Part shown: positions 24,682 through 34,938 of the stretch, in pieces
Layout of the letters: every line of letters begins with the position of its first letter
Numbering within the stretch: position 1 is the first letter of the stretch
From: Todiramphus chloris collaris
Lineage: Eukaryota; Chordata; Aves; Coraciiformes; Alcedinidae
Length of the DNA stretch: 64,000 nt
Reading direction: 5' to 3'
Assembly: GCA_025345505.1 (NCBI GenBank)
Contig: JANVCC010000040.1
Span: forward strand, 12,182,023-12,246,022
Made by a program: the position numbers and the translations under genes
The notes under the pieces: model-generated
Database searches by the model: none
Seen by the model: the letters and a program-made list of their open reading frames with translations, nothing else
Told to the model about the DNA's origin: nothing

Positions 24682-25712
24682 GGCAGAGATCCCATTTACA
24701 AGAACAAATAACTTTCCGAGGATTTCCATATTTGAAGTACAGCCAAAACTGGTACAGTAGGAAACAGCTGTAGCACAGCCTGCTAGATGTATTCATTTTT
24801 GTTTTCCGAGCAGCATTCCAGTGGCACAAATGATATTTCCCACATGCCCTCAGTCTACAAAAATGATGATGGAAACTTCATAAATTACTGATGCATTGCT
24901 TAGACATACTTTATAAAATTATTAAATTCTTCATGAAGCGATGGAATGATGTGAAAGCTTCCAATAGAGATTGTATGTAGATACTCCTTGGGCTGCTGTT
25001 AAAAAGAAAATCCCCTTTAGAATTGAGATTAAGATGGACCAGCTTCATGATTAGGCAGAGGACTCGCACAGCAGCAAAGAAACTAGGAACAAGTTAATTA
25101 TTTTCTAGCACTTAAAAAAAAAAAGTATACACAAAAGACTAATAAAAATTACACAGCTAGAATATAAAAGTAAAAGGAGAATCAAGACTGCAGTGGGCAG
25201 AGATCGGACTCTGCCACGAATGCCAGCGTACAGCAGAGCAGGCTGCTGTGCACAACTAATATTTAGTAAAAATAGGCCTCCCTTCACCTCCTGTCATCTC
25301 TCCTGGAGAACAGTCAATAGAGAAGCTAACTGACTTTACAGTACATTAATTAGTGCATGTTGCGACAACTTCCAAGTTCTCACTTGGGTTACAAAACTCC
25401 ACAGCTTCTGTAAGCCACATACTAACGTGTGCTCTCATCACTTTCCACGGAATGTACAGTTTTCCAGCGCTAGAAAACTCAGGAAAGCAGCACACGAGAA
25501 CAAACTCAGAGAGATACGTATTAAATAAATATTAAAATATTTTCAAATTATTTGTAGAAAGATCAGCTCTGCCTTTTCTCAATGGATGCTAACATTTATG
25601 AAGTTCATATTTTCTTTTCTTTGCCTAAATGTCAGATGTTTCCTACTTCTTATTTTCACAGAAATAGGCAGGACAGACCTAAATGTGCTGCTCAGTGAAT
25701 CCTGCATGGCTA

Positions 25713-25730
25713 ACACACACACACACACAC
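25713..25730 (+). repeat. (AC)9 microsatellite
   Basis: Nine AC units run without interruption, preceded by ta and followed by aaactgg. Confidence 0.9.
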
Positions 25731-25844
25731 AAACTGGACGCAGCAGACACCTTTCTGGGCTGTCTTTAGAAACAATATGCCATTTTCAAAGAAAACTCCT
25801 ATGCCGAGCGTTTCTTATGCCAGGGCAAAATAGGAAATGAAATG

Positions 25845-25858
25845 GTAGCCAAGGCAAC
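25845..25858 (+). promoter_or_regulatory. RFX X-box motif
   Basis: The 14-mer gtagccaaggcaac fits the X-box consensus GTNRCC-N2-RGYAAC at every specified position. RFX-family factors bind such sites, often close to start sites of ciliary genes. It lies about 60 bases upstream of a CpG-dense segment (25917-26060), which is the spacing expected of a promoter-proximal site. No downstream gene was recognised, and a single motif match in 64 kb is possible by chance. Confidence 0.4.
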
Positions 25859-25874
25859 TACAACTAAATAGCCA

Positions 25875-26061
25875 CGGGCTGTCTGCTGAAAGCTGATGTT
25901 GTGCAGCTGGAGCAGCCGGGCGGGACTGCGGTGCACTGCCAGCTGCAGCCCAGCCAGCACCCTTCCGGATGGATGCCGCGGACAGCGCACGGAGACGGGC
26001 AGCTGGGGAAGGCTTTGGCACAACAGGACAGACACACTGAGACAGAGGTACCCCCTGCTCC
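25875..26061. promoter_or_regulatory. CpG cluster, candidate promoter or first exon
   Basis: Eleven CpGs fall within about 187 bases, with the core at 25917-25997 (agccgggcgggactgcgg, then gatgccgcggacagcgcacgg). It is GC-rich against an AT-rich background and follows an X-box at 25845. Open frames cross it on both strands (25815-26261 minus, 148 codons; 25896-26138 plus), which is expected where GC content lowers stop frequency. A gaggtac word at 26045 is a weak candidate donor on the plus strand. Direction and product are unknown. An enhancer or orphan CpG island is an alternative. Confidence 0.4.
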
Positions 26062-26548
26062 GACCCACCAAGGTCTGGAAGCATGTGCTTAACTTTTGGA
26101 GCATACAACGGACTACAAAGGGACTGCAGAAAGCTTGAAGAAAATGTATGTTTCACTGCTTTGATAGACTTGATTATTAAAGCATCTGACAGCCCTACTG
26201 CGAACCAGGTTTGTATGTGGCTGCTGTCAATGGAGCTAAGCAAATCTGCTGAAGAATGCAAGTGTTTTCAGGGGAAGGGACTCATTTCTTTGCCACAGTC
26301 TTGTCTTTGCTACTTGCTTACTTAACAGCAGCCAGAAAATCATAAAAAGCAACCAGAAACATGGTGCTTAGTTTACAAAAGCACCATCATACACATCTTA
26401 CTGTCACTTGTGCTACAACTGGCTTCTGTCCCTGAGAGGCTCTGTTATTCTTCCTTGATGCAATTATTGTTGTTCCTGACATGTCATAAATAGGCCTTGT
26501 ACTAAAAATAGTAGCTTCTTTCTCAGGTTTCTTGGATGTAATCTGTTT

Positions 26549-26594
26549 ATGGTTCCTAGATGCTATGGATTCCTCTGTCATTTCTAGGAACCAT
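26549..26594. repeat. 12-bp perfect inverted repeat (hairpin)
   Basis: The arms atggttcctaga (26549-26560) and tctaggaaccat (26583-26594) are exact reverse complements around a 22-base loop. The stem is too short for a typical precursor miRNA. It could be a factor-binding dyad or a chance structure. Confidence 0.6.
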
Positions 26595-26994
26595 TTCTGC
26601 TAAATACATGTCAAACCACACCTTAAAATGAACAAATCCACATAGGAGAAATTAATTTCTTAAAATATGCAGAGAGTAGTGGAGACTTGAGAATATCAGG
26701 AAGGTCTTATTTGTAAACCTGCCCATAAGCTTGGGATAAGTGCACATTTTACAAACTACTGAAATGGAAGTGCTTTAGATGCTGGATTTGGGAATGAATC
26801 CATTGAGGAAGCAGAGATACTTATGATAAAAAAAAAAAATAAAAAATTGCTAGTTTGCAGACTGGAAAGAAAGCATTAAAATAAACACTTTTCATAAACA
26901 ACCAAGTACTTTTTATTTATAGAAGTATTTGGAGTTCATTATTTCCGAAGCATTTATTTCACAAGCAAATTATTAATACACCATTCAAGCCACT

Positions 26995-26996
<2 letters not shown>

Positions 26997-27043
<47 letters not shown>
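26997..27043 (+). repeat. 47-base uninterrupted poly(A)
   Basis: Forty-seven consecutive A lie between ccactgc and gtgcagaag. This is the longest homopolymer in the window. Bird CR1 elements do not end in poly(A), and I see no gene-like body or matching target-site duplication upstream, so a mononucleotide microsatellite is likelier than a retrocopy tail. Length in the assembly may be inaccurate. Confidence 0.9.
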
Positions 27044-27045
<2 letters not shown>

Positions 27046-27051
27046 GCAGAA

Positions 27052-27068
27052 GATATGCCTGGCATATC
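27052..27068. repeat. 8-bp-arm palindrome
   Basis: The sequence gatatgcctggcatatc reads as reverse complements around a central t, immediately after the long poly(A). It is short enough to be chance. Confidence 0.6.
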
Positions 27069-30000
27069 AAAGTTATTCAGGAGAGGGGCAAATTTTAAAC
27101 TATTGTTGGTGGGCTAATGCTACAGAAGTCTAGTGCAACTTGGTTTGATCAATATTCTGAGTTGACAGAGGTCAAGGTTAAAATGTGGTCATCACATCTT
27201 AATGAGGCCCTTGTTTCCTCAGGAACCCCGTGTGAACCGATCATTGAGTGTTGCTGCAGATTAACAACAATTTTATTTAATAAGAAGGAACTGTGGAGTT
27301 CAAATACCTTTAGAACCATAACAAGGACTGGCATTAGTCTCCAGAGGAGACTAATTCCTTAATGAAGAATCAGATAATTTTTTTTGGTGATTCTCCACCA
27401 ACCTTTACAACAAACACCGATGAGCTCTAAGTTTGGTGTCAGCAAAGACAGAGGTGTGAGAAAAAGCAGTAAGGAGGGGAGGAGCTCATTCTGCCTGTGC
27501 GAGTCACTCCATAGCAGCCCCAGTACAAGGCTTGGCCAGCATCTTGCTTCTTTTCAGAGAAATGACTCATGTGAAATCCCAGCTTGTATCTACCAAGCCA
27601 GGATGTGGTCCACACATGGCAGGCAATGGCTACCCCCAGTATAACCGCACACAAACAAGGACCTTGCGATACCTCTCAAACTACACACTGCAAAAACCTG
27701 ACCTCATCATCCTTCCAGAGGAACTACCCTACCCAGAGAGGAGTCTGGGCAACAGTGACAGACAGATGATGTCCCTAGCCACTGAAATTAGGGAAAGATT
27801 TTCCAGTTAAACAAGAGACTACCCTTCCACACACTGTTAGGATTAACAGTCCGTTTTATTGCTTTGTCTTGCAGAATGAGCTCTGTAGGTTTTCAAAGAG
27901 TCACGTAGCCCGAGTACCTAGAAACATGTACATCCCTACAGATGTATAACGTGCCCCTGGAGCCACTCCAGGGAAAGCTGTTCAGTAATGGTTTATGGAA
28001 CATGTTGATGGCAAAGCCAGCACCACTCTGTAGTGCTTACATTTAAAAAAAACATGTATGAAAAATATCTAAGAATGGGCTGGCCAGTCCTACTGGGTAT
28101 AAGATACTAGGGTATGGGTCAGAGCTTCATGCTGCTCTGCCACAGAAAGACCTGATGCTAACTAACTTGAAGCTTGGAGACATCCCAAATGACTCGTTAT
28201 TTGTGTCAATCCAAGAAGGTCATATCCAGACTCGTATGAAAACACACAGCACAATTCCATGCAGACAGAAAAAATGAGCCAGTCTAATTGCATGAAAGTT
28301 CCAGTGCATCATAGACTATGCAGCACAGAATTCTTTTTTCCTGCTCCAAATATTCTATCCAATAGCATGTTTTAGTTTAGAGACAAAAAAGCACAACCAA
28401 CAAGATCATCTTGAACTGTTTGACAGGTTTTTTTCCTCTTCCGAGAGCCTCGGATTGTGAACATCCTCCAAGCCATCCTTCCTAATGTAATTGGGTTGTA
28501 GTTTACACTCGCAACCAAACAATAAAGTTAGAGTAATGAGTTTCTATCACAGGACTCTAGCAAAGAGTTTAATTTATACAGGTAATTAAAATCACCATCT
28601 TACTGTCCTTCCCTTGTTCTTGATACTGTACTAGAAACTGTAGCTAGCGGAATGTTATCACCAGTGATCTTCCCATAGTATTAGAAACTTGTTTAGAGGT
28701 GAGTAGCAATTTTCCCATTTGAAAGCAGTATCAGGCTTCACTACACTGAAATGAAATGACCAGAGCACAATCCAAACTTCTTTTTACTTACCCCATTTTT
28801 TAAAGATCAAATAATACGTTTGGAAAGGGCTTCTAGCAATATGCTATGCTTTAATAGCATTTTAGCAGTATTAATTATTAAGTAGTGATTTTAAATGTAA
28901 TAAAAACCCTACAAGTCTTCTGACTGAATGATTAAACAGGTGCAGGCCCAAACTTAAAAGAAATTTAACTCGGCATTCATTATTTTCCTTAATTTAGAAT
29001 CAAAAGCATGTATAACTTTCAAAATGATAATTAGAAATGTGAAAATAAAATCTTAAAATGGTTTCAGAGTAGCATTTTGCACGATTTCTGATTTAACCTA
29101 AGCCATCGCTTCTTCCTCCTAAGAATTAAACAAAAATTCAATTAGACAAAAACATGAAACAGGCAGCTTTAAGAGCAACTCTTCTTTTTGCATTCAAATA
29201 TAAACACTCATGTTAATACCAAGTTAGGCACTGTTAAAAATCCCCTGTATTCAAGAGAATCCTTCACTTGTTATATGAAGCAATTTTGATATCAGAAGAT
29301 CAGTTGCTTGATGATTTTTGTTTATTTATGTTCCAAACTAAATTAGTATTTGCCAAAACACTTGAGATTAGAAAACAGCTCCATTATGAAATTACAGCTA
29401 GTTGCTTCAGACTTCTGACAATCCCCAGTTCATGTACAATGTCAGGTTTATATACTTAGAACTAATCTGAGCCACCAGTACCAGAAGAACCCAGGCAGAA
29501 GATCCATGTTTATTTCCATGGGATCAGAAAGGACTTTCCAAAACAAAACACTCACAAAAACTGCATTCAAATAAGGCCTGGGAAACACCGATTGCCCACA
29601 TTATTCTGGGATCTTGGAAGGGAAATCTTTTCCCACACTCTCAGAAAGCTTTGCCAGTGTATGAAAGCTGTGCTGGAGAAATGATACCCTGAAACTGTAG
29701 GAATCACAGGCACTGATCTGCTTTACACATCCACAAGAATACCAAATAATTAGTATACTATCAGTTGCTTCAATTGTTGTTCATGTTCATCAGGGTATTT
29801 TCTTAGGACCAAGTGGCATCAGAACCTGCTCACTTTCACAAAGGACACAGGTCTTTAAAAGAAAGAAGAACAAGCAATATTTGTATGTACAGAAAATGAA
29901 ATTAAAAAGCACCATAACAAGCAACTGGTGGTACCTCCCTATACCAGGACTCCTAAATGTCCATCACAGCATTCTGTGTCCATCCACAACACATTCTGGA

Positions 30001-31515
30001 GTCGTGTTGGTACTGGGGGAAGAAACACGGCACATGAGAGGGGAAAGAGCAAGACATGGCTCTGGTCTCATGCTCCTCTCTGACTTCCTTTTCTGAGAAA
30101 GGGCAGGGGTTTATTTACGAGGGAAATAGCCACAGAAAGTCTAAAGACACAAACCCTGAAAAGCAGAAGCATTAATAGGCCAAGGCAAGGCTAGAAGGAA
30201 GCCAATCTAATGAGAGCAGGAAAGGAGCCAGCTGAAGTGACAGTCCATTAGCTGCAGGGCAGAGTCCCCATCAAATCTCCGAACCTCTCCTTCGGTGGGA
30301 AAAGCTCCCTGCTTTGGCTGCCTTGCCAGCTGCTCCAAACAACGGGGCTTCCTCCTGCTGCTCGAGAAATGGAAGCAAAGAGATATCACATTGGCCTGGC
30401 AATTCATCCTTCTAGGAAGAGTCTTTGCACATTAATAGCTAATTAACACTACCTGCTTATTCCTCTGCAGGCAAGGCGAGGGAGCAGCTGGCAGGTGAGA
30501 CTGCTCATGGCTCTTCTTCTCCCCTGTCCCCCAGGCAGGCACAGCTCTTGCCCATGACCTCTGGTACCAATCACGCGGAAGGAACGGAAGATCCTCACAC
30601 CGCCCCGTTTCCCTGCCTGAGCAAGGACCTGCTGCATTTCCCTGCAGAAGCAAGGGGCTGTTTTTCTCACGTTCGTGTTGGTTTGTGTTCCAGTGTTTTG
30701 CTTTTCAATAAGCCCAGATAGTAGCATTGTTGCAACAGGTTAATTATATTCTATTTTAATAAGCATCTTGGTATAACCTCTGCTTGTCTGAGATTAAACT
30801 CTCAACCTTACCTCTGCTTTATTTTTTTTCTACAGGGAAACAGCAGCCTGTCTGTGGCAGTCACAAATTCTGCTTAATCTCTGTGATAGTTTTTCAAATA
30901 TGTCTTAATTTATTATCAACTTTTAGTGCAAGTGTTCTGCTTGCAGTATCTGCAATGGTCTTGGGGAGTACCCCAGCCCTCAGAAGTTTGGTGAGAGAAA
31001 TTCCCCTCACACAGACCACTAGTCAGAAACCACTGGCTCTGTACAAAGCACGGGAGATGACAGCGAGGCGTGGTGTGATCCCATGGTCTCTGATGGAAGA
31101 GCTGGTGGACAAGTCACCCAGCTCTCCACCCTCGCGTTGCTGAAAGCACGTGACAAAGGTGCCGGTGCTCAGGGCACAGCACTGCTGCCACATTGCCCGT
31201 CTCTGCATACATGAAGAGTCACCGACTGCTCTCCAAACCGTGCTTGCCCACCTCAGAGAGATCATCCTCTGGGGATGAGAGTGTCAGGAAGGGGACACGG
31301 GCTGCACCATGCAGCCTCTTGCCCGAGGGCTTCTTCACCACTCTTTGATTTTGCCCAAACCAAACTATCTTGATCAACAGACATGCAGAAAATAAACCAA
31401 TTGTAAGTAAGGGCTGAGAAGTTTACAGATTTATCTAAATCATAACTAAAGGTACTTTTAGCAGACCAGGCCAGGCAGTTTGTGACAAGTTTCTGGTGCC
31501 TCCTCAGACAGCTCC

Positions 31516-32142
31516 ATGGCTGCCACCAAAGTGGGAGAAGGGCACTGGCCACCCGTGCCCACCTGTACACCTTCCCCACCCACTGGTCAAGCAGGAGATG
31601 AGAAAAACTTGACTGCTTCTTGCTCTTGTCTCTTCATCCTTACATTTCCATACCAGGAGTTCAAGCAGTCTTCCCAGTGGAAACTACAGGTCAAAGGACG
31701 AGTAAAACAGCCCAGCAAATGGGTTGCACACTTGTGTTTAAAAACTTTTCTCCACTTTGTGACTTGCTTAGGATTTGCTGGCCCACTCGTTGTCTCCCCC
31801 ACAGCCACGGGGTTTTGGTTACTGGAGAAACCAAAACCATGTGAACACAGAGATGACCATAGCATGCCCAACCCCATACTTCACTACATATGGATTTTTC
31901 CAGCCCACAGAGCTGTGGGAAGAAATAAGGCAGCGGAATTCAGTCAAACAAACCAACCAACGGGGAAAGGAAAGCAAAGGCAATTCTTCCTATCAACAGC
32001 ATGGACGTGGAAGAAAAAGAAAACTCTGCTTTTAAACAGAGTTGGGGGGTGGGGGAGTTTCCCAGATTTCTCCAGCTTCAGTATTTCTACAGCCCTGTGC
32101 TCTCGGGGAGCCCTTATTCACTGCTTCTCACTGGCAGCTTAA
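31516..32142 (+). other. Longest open reading frame, 208 codons, unrecognised
   Basis: The frame opens with MAATKVGEGHWPP at 31516 and runs to a stop at 32142. I see no signal peptide, repeat, metal-binding motif or known domain. It has a mixed composition with a lysine run near residue 165 that comes from an a/g-rich stretch. A single-exon gene of this size in a bird would normally be recognisable. Overlapping open frames exist on both strands over the same bases (31587-31877 minus, 31620-31844 plus, 31775-32035 plus), which suggests reduced stop density and not selection for coding. It is reported because it is the longest, not because it is convincing. Confidence 0.12.
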
Positions 32143-32330
32143 AGAAATACTCTCTCCTGCAGGATGCACAGGATTTTTCATATTATGGGTTTATGATAAG
32201 AGTCATATTCGGGAAATAATTAAAAAAAAAAAAAAGAAAAAAGAAAAATCAATGTTGCGTGTTACCTAGATTCTGCATATTTAGGTAGCCATGATGAAAT
32301 AACCACAGCAACAACCAACTGCAGGAAAAC

Positions 32331-32388
32331 CAAATCAAGAAATACAGCGAGCTTGCAGACCAACTCAAGAAATAGTGAGCTTGCAGAT
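32331..32388 (+). repeat. Imperfect tandem duplication, about 30 bp
   Basis: The unit caaatcaagaaata, then cagcgagcttgcagac (32331-32360), is repeated as caactcaagaaata, then gtgagcttgcagatg, with a 3-base deletion and a few substitutions. It is a local duplication. Confidence 0.75.
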
Positions 32389-32723
32389 GACACTGAAGCA
32401 AAATGGACTCATCAAGTTACAGCCCAGTTACCATACTGCTGTTTTGGCTGTGCACAGTCAGCTACATAGAGGAGTTTATCAACTTTTAAATACCAATAAG
32501 TAATGAACATCTTCATGTATAGTCCACGCTCGCTCATTCGTGTGCTCTGAAGTTTTTTGTAAAAACATTTCTTCAGTTAGCTATAGTGTCTAACGAAGGA
32601 GCTACTTCTCATTAAGGATTATTTAATCACATGTGGAGATTGGAAGGCATTTTCATCAACTATTTTTGAGTCCTTGGTTAATTTAAGAGATGCTTAAAAT
32701 GTTCTCCAAATGTATTTTTACCC

Positions 32724-32797
32724 TGTAATAATCCCAGTGCTCTATCCCAGTCCATTTTTCTGTAATAATCCCAATGCTCTATCCCAGTCCATTTTTC
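32724..32797 (+). repeat. 37-bp tandem duplication, one mismatch
   Basis: The units at 32724-32760 and 32761-32797 both begin tgtaataatccca and end ccagtccatttttc. They differ at a single base (g/a at unit position 14). The near identity implies a recent duplication or a collapsed or extended assembly copy. Confidence 0.9.
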
Positions 32798-34810
32798 TAC
32801 TACTGTCAAGTATGAGAAACGTGCAAATGCTGTCAGAGATGCACCAACAGACCTCCACCTACAGTGTTTGCTGCTCTGAAGCCTGCAACAGGAAAAGGGA
32901 AAAAATAACAGTCCCTAAAAAAATACAGGAACAAAAAAAGCAAGATACAATGCTGCTACACAATTCAACTTTGCCTTATAGTATCTTGTTTTGTTTTAAT
33001 TCTTTTTAATCTCTAAACCTCTAACTATATTACACTTCATTAGGATTTTGCAACTTAAATCACCACCCCCTAGGAACTAGAACAGTAGCGATATTTTTAG
33101 TTTTACTTGCAACTCATTATTACTTTGGTTCCCACCTATGAAAGATTATATGACAGTAGGGAAGCTTATAGTTTTTCAATCATCTGTTCTGAAATCCATA
33201 CAGAGATGCATTACACAGCAAAAAGGGCTCTTATAAAATACTGTTTTCACCCTAGACAACACAATGAAGGAAAGATGAACTTTGTAGCTTAAGTACTGGA
33301 GTAAACCAAATAAAGCAGTAGATGTCATTGTATTAACAACAACTCAATCTCTTGAATATCAGAAGCAGAAATTAAATCAGAAAATATATGCCTGGCAGCT
33401 GTGGTTCCAAGTGACACACACAAATCTTGTTTCTTGTTCTCTTTCCTTGCGAGCTGGTATTTTATGTATCCCAGTACTTGGGAGCTGATGATGACAGCAA
33501 TTATGGGGTCAAAGTTTTTCTTATAACTATTCCTCTGTTTTAATTCCCACAAGAAGTACAGAAATCAGTCACACCAGCTCGCACACTGCTCTGTCTAGGT
33601 AATTTAGTACGCTAACTTTTATTAGCACTACACTAAATTTGCCTGTAGTGCATCACAAGCTGCTGACACTTCCATAGATACAAACAATTGCTTTTAAAGC
33701 AACTATTGCTTCATCAGTACTAGGTTACGGAGTACTAAGTAATTCATGAGAAGCTCATCTGAGAAGTCAATCACACGGCAGCGTTTCCCATTCATTTAAA
33801 TAAACACAGCTGAAAGGAAAAGTATCACACAAAGTATTCCTCTTCCCTCCACTATTATTTCCACATATCATCATGAATACTGAACGAGCTTTAGCAAATA
33901 CAGAGACTGAAGAACAGCACTGCTGCTTTTGGTGAGATAAATCCCTCCTTGAACAGCCCCATAAGGACGTTCCTTTTCTGCCTTATCACCTGCCTCTATT
34001 CTGTGCCTATTCAGACCACTATTTACCCTGCCTATCTTCTAAATCCTTTGCTTTTCTCAGCTCCTGTTATCCACTTGCACTTTACTCCCATTACCACTCC
34101 TGCTTGTCCATATTTTAGCTTTGTTTTTTAGATAGCAGAGCATGTTTCAACACATCAGAAAAGGATAACTGTTATGAACAAATACTGGAAATCAGTACTC
34201 CATACCTGATGCTCTAACGTACCTGTCATATACACATCATTTCAGACCTCGGCCACAAGACACTGAAGTAAATTCACCGACGCCAGTGATTTTCCAGGTT
34301 CCACACTTCCCACAACTAGACAGCAATGTCAATAACAATAGCACGTTTTCTGTGACATTTTTGCCCGAGTCCTTTTTCCCTGAACTGATAACAAGAATAC
34401 AAAACAAATTATATGGTCTATACACTTAAGTGATTTGTAATGGATTCATTTCACACTAAGATGTGGTAAAGTAACACCATTCAAGATGCAAAATCAGTAT
34501 CACAGAGCTGTGATTAAATGTGAACAGTAACTATACAACAGAGGTAAGATATCCAGGAAAGCTGCCTGAGCTCTCCCAGTGTTCCTCAAGGACAGCTCAC
34601 ACAGATCAGCCTCTGTCACAGCCTGATCCAGCACAAACCCAAGGACGTGCAGTTAGAAAGGCACGGCTGTGAAGTGGTTAAACTACCCCGATTCCTCTTG
34701 GGAAGTAAAGAATCCATCTTCAAAAACATAGCCCTGGACAGGCCATAGGGACTGGGAAAGCTTGTGAGATGGTTGCAGCAGCTAAAATATATTCTCTGTA
34801 CTCAAAATCT

Positions 34811-34938
34811 GGGGGGTTTTGGGGTTTTTTTTTTTGGTTCTCCCCTCTCAAAAAAAAAAAAAAAAACCAACAAAAACCCAAACCCAAACCACACACAAAA
34901 CCCAACCAAGCAACCAACCAACAACCAAACCACAACAC
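34811..34938 (+). repeat. G/T tract facing an A/C tract (imperfect foldback)
   Basis: The G6-T4-G4-T11 run at 34811-34835 is followed, after a short ctcccctctc linker, by A17 at 34850-34866 and then about 70 bases that are almost entirely A and C (aacccaaacccaaacc, ccaaccaagcaaccaacc). The two halves are roughly complementary, so the strand can fold back. The left half can also form G-quadruplex structures. The two small ORFs here are artefacts of the tract. Confidence 0.8.

Larger units (their letters stand above)
26062..31515. other. Noncoding DNA with a hairpin and long poly(A)
   Basis: No recognisable coding sequence. The stretch contains the inverted repeat at 26549-26594, the 47-base poly(A) at 26997, the small palindrome at 27052 and moderately GC-rich patches at 27430-27800, 30230-30650 and 31060-31340. 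In those patches overlapping ORFs of 60-119 codons occur on both strands, as expected from base composition alone. Confidence 0.6.

Noticed and set aside
24460..24829. Lysine/glutamate-rich minus-strand ORFs
   Set aside because: They are direct translations of the pyrimidine tract at 24625-24681 and not coding sequence.
25815..26261. 148-codon minus-strand ORF as a gene
   Set aside because: It lies across a GC-rich CpG cluster where stops are rare. Competing frames on the other strand are also open, and no domain is visible.
26340..27043. Processed retropseudogene ending in the long poly(A)
   Set aside because: No gene-like body upstream and no matching target-site duplication around gtgcagaag. 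A microsatellite is simpler.
31040..31270. GC-rich patch considered as another CR1 fragment
   Set aside because: None of the diagnostic CR1 words seen at 54.6 kb appear in order on either strand.
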